NCBI GenBank assembly: GCA_004352715.1
Contig: SCFE01000089.1
Location: 630,084 to 694,083 of the forward strand
Source of the DNA: Hofstenia miamia
Taxonomy: Eukaryota; Xenacoelomorpha; Acoela
Direction of reading: 5' to 3'
Length of the DNA stretch: 64,000 nucleotides
Below are positions 62,885-64,000 of the stretch, piece by piece. How positions within the stretch are numbered: the stretch's first letter is position 1; every line of letters begins with the position of its first letter. Under the pieces are notes generated by a model, which saw only the letters and a program-made list of their open reading frames with translations, was not told the origin of the DNA and searched no databases. A program made the position numbers and the translations under genes.

Positions 62885-64000
62885 GTAAGCCTCCAACAGA
62901 TATGATAAATCCAATCTAAAGGAGGTGGAGCGATGTTGTTAATTCCAAAACACTTTAAGCCCAGAAATCGACCCAATTTAAGATTGATGAGAAATTTTGA
63001 AAGTCTATGGATAGAAATATGCATTCCGCAAAAAAACATAAAAAAAACATTCATCAACTAATTAATATCTCTTACTGTCCCAGTAAAAATCAGATTAACG
63101 AATTTATTACAGAAATTGAAAACGAATTAAAATGTTCTCTAAAAGAAAACAAGCCATTAATAGTAATGGGCGACTGGAATATCAACTATCTGAAGAATGC
63201 TGAAAAAGATAAATTAAATTATTTACTAGATGCTGTTGATCTTAACACAATTCCAATATACCGACAAGACTGAATAACAAATCTTCAACATTAATTGATT
63301 ACTTTCTCGTTGAAAATGTTAACAATTACAAGTATGCCTGCAGTGAATGTTCCTATTGTGATCATTGTATCATTACTTGCTTTTCATCTATCAATATGGA
63401 GAATACAAACAAAAGAAGTTGGGTAGAGATTCGTGAAAGAGACCCAGCATTAATAAAAATTCTAAGAAAAAGCTTAGAAAATAATCTTGGAATAGTGTTT
63501 TTCTATCCGAAGATGTAAACTTTATGTTCAATTCATTTATACATTCACTTACTACTTATGTAAACTTATATTGTCCAACTAAGAAAATTTTGTCTAAACA
63601 CGAAAGTTCTATTCATCAAATCACGCGCTCTTCCTGGTTAGCTCTCAATCTAAAAAAACTTGTCAAATGCAAAAATCGGGCTTACAAAACCTACTTACAA
63701 AATAAAACTGTTGACAACTACAGGTTATATAAGATTGCAAGGAATAAATCAAATATTGAACTAAGAGCAGCACAAAACCGCTACATGAAATCACTATTTA
63801 GTAGAATAAATGACCCTAAACGAAAATGGGACTTTATCAACAACGCACTGAATAGGAATAAATGTCGTGTTCAACAATTGCATCTTATTGAAAATACTAA
63901 TGGAGCAATATTAACCAAACCCAAAGATATTGCTAATGAATTCAATGATCAATTCATTAACCTAGGCAAATATCTTGGACCTTCGCTGCCATTTATACCT
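62885..64000 (+). pseudogene. LINE endonuclease, linker and start of reverse transcriptase, running off the window
   Basis: Plus-strand reading starts near KGGGAMLLIPKHFKPRNRP and FESLWIEICIP, then ISYCPSKNQ, IVMGDWNINYL (G-D-W-N catalytic motif) and, after a frameshift at about 63270, STLIDYFLVENVNNYKYACS and CDHCIITCFSS, where C-D-H replaces the usual S-D-H. After another shift near 63498 a frame of about 165 codons is open to the window end, with TRSSWLALNLKKLVKCKNRA and NRYMKSLFSRINDPKRKWDF, and then NAILTKPKDIANEFNDQFIN-like linker wording that precedes LINE RT domains. The first 80 or so endonuclease residues are absent. It is a relative of the 59.1-59.86 kb copy. Confidence 0.82.

Noticed and set aside
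62758-63057. 99-codon minus-strand frame
   Set aside because: Antisense of the plus-strand LINE endonuclease, whose motifs (GGG, FESLW, GDWN) are clear.

Overview
The window looks like a metazoan nuclear genome. It is AT-rich, full of (TA)n microsatellites and old transposons, and its genes are split by spliceosomal introns. The best-resolved gene has six introns of about 40-76 bp and then a final intron of several kilobases. Together with the many CR1-like LINEs and Penelope-like elements, this suggests a lophotrochozoan, plausibly a flatworm, but the species cannot be fixed from the sequence. No bacterial-type operon, CRISPR array, rRNA or convincing tRNA was seen.

Host genes. (1) A TRPM-type cation channel N-terminus lies on the minus strand. 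Exons 1-3 are at 25765-25634, 21991-21806 and 20698-20537, and a later exon is at 7822-7567. The exon that should fall between exons 3 and 5 by homology and reading phase is instead at 53362-53622 on the plus strand. This is the most striking observation in the window: a misassembly, a real inversion, or a stray paralogous exon. (2) The mitochondrial ATP synthase alpha subunit lies on the plus strand at 33113-41691, in 8 exons encoding 539 residues. Its middle exons are repeated at 35127-36880 in blocks joined by single N characters, almost certainly an assembly artefact. A consensus 3' splice site ends 2 nt before its ATG, as in a spliced-leader acceptor or a 5'UTR intron. (3) Several short, unidentified candidate exons lie at 32340, 32697, 55229 and 29047.

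Mobile elements fill much of the rest. There are non-LTR retrotransposon remnants at 30.4-32.3 kb (+), 39.3-39.85 kb (-), 42.4-43.8 kb (two families, -), 57.95-59.86 kb (-), 61.5-62.4 kb (+) and 62.9-64.0 kb (+). Penelope-like reverse transcriptase remnants are at 59.85-60.92 kb (-) and 62.6-62.86 kb (+). A hAT transposase pseudogene is at 17.7-18.4 kb and Tc1-like pseudogenes at 6.1-6.9 kb and, less surely, 28.4-28.7 kb. Several non-autonomous inverted-repeat elements have identifiable ends, including a hAT-type MITE with a perfect 8-bp target duplication (47602-47964) and a mariner-type MITE with TA duplication (19868-20084). In both places where a Penelope fragment occurs, a LINE endonuclease domain missing the same N-terminal part follows it in the same orientation.

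Assembly quality. Sized gaps lie at 5153-5335, 43805-44804, 46031-46051, 56649-57648 and 58221-59140. Single-N joints at 16147, 35126, 35867, 51211 and 51558 are flanked by near-identical sequence, so nearby duplications and gene order should be read with caution.
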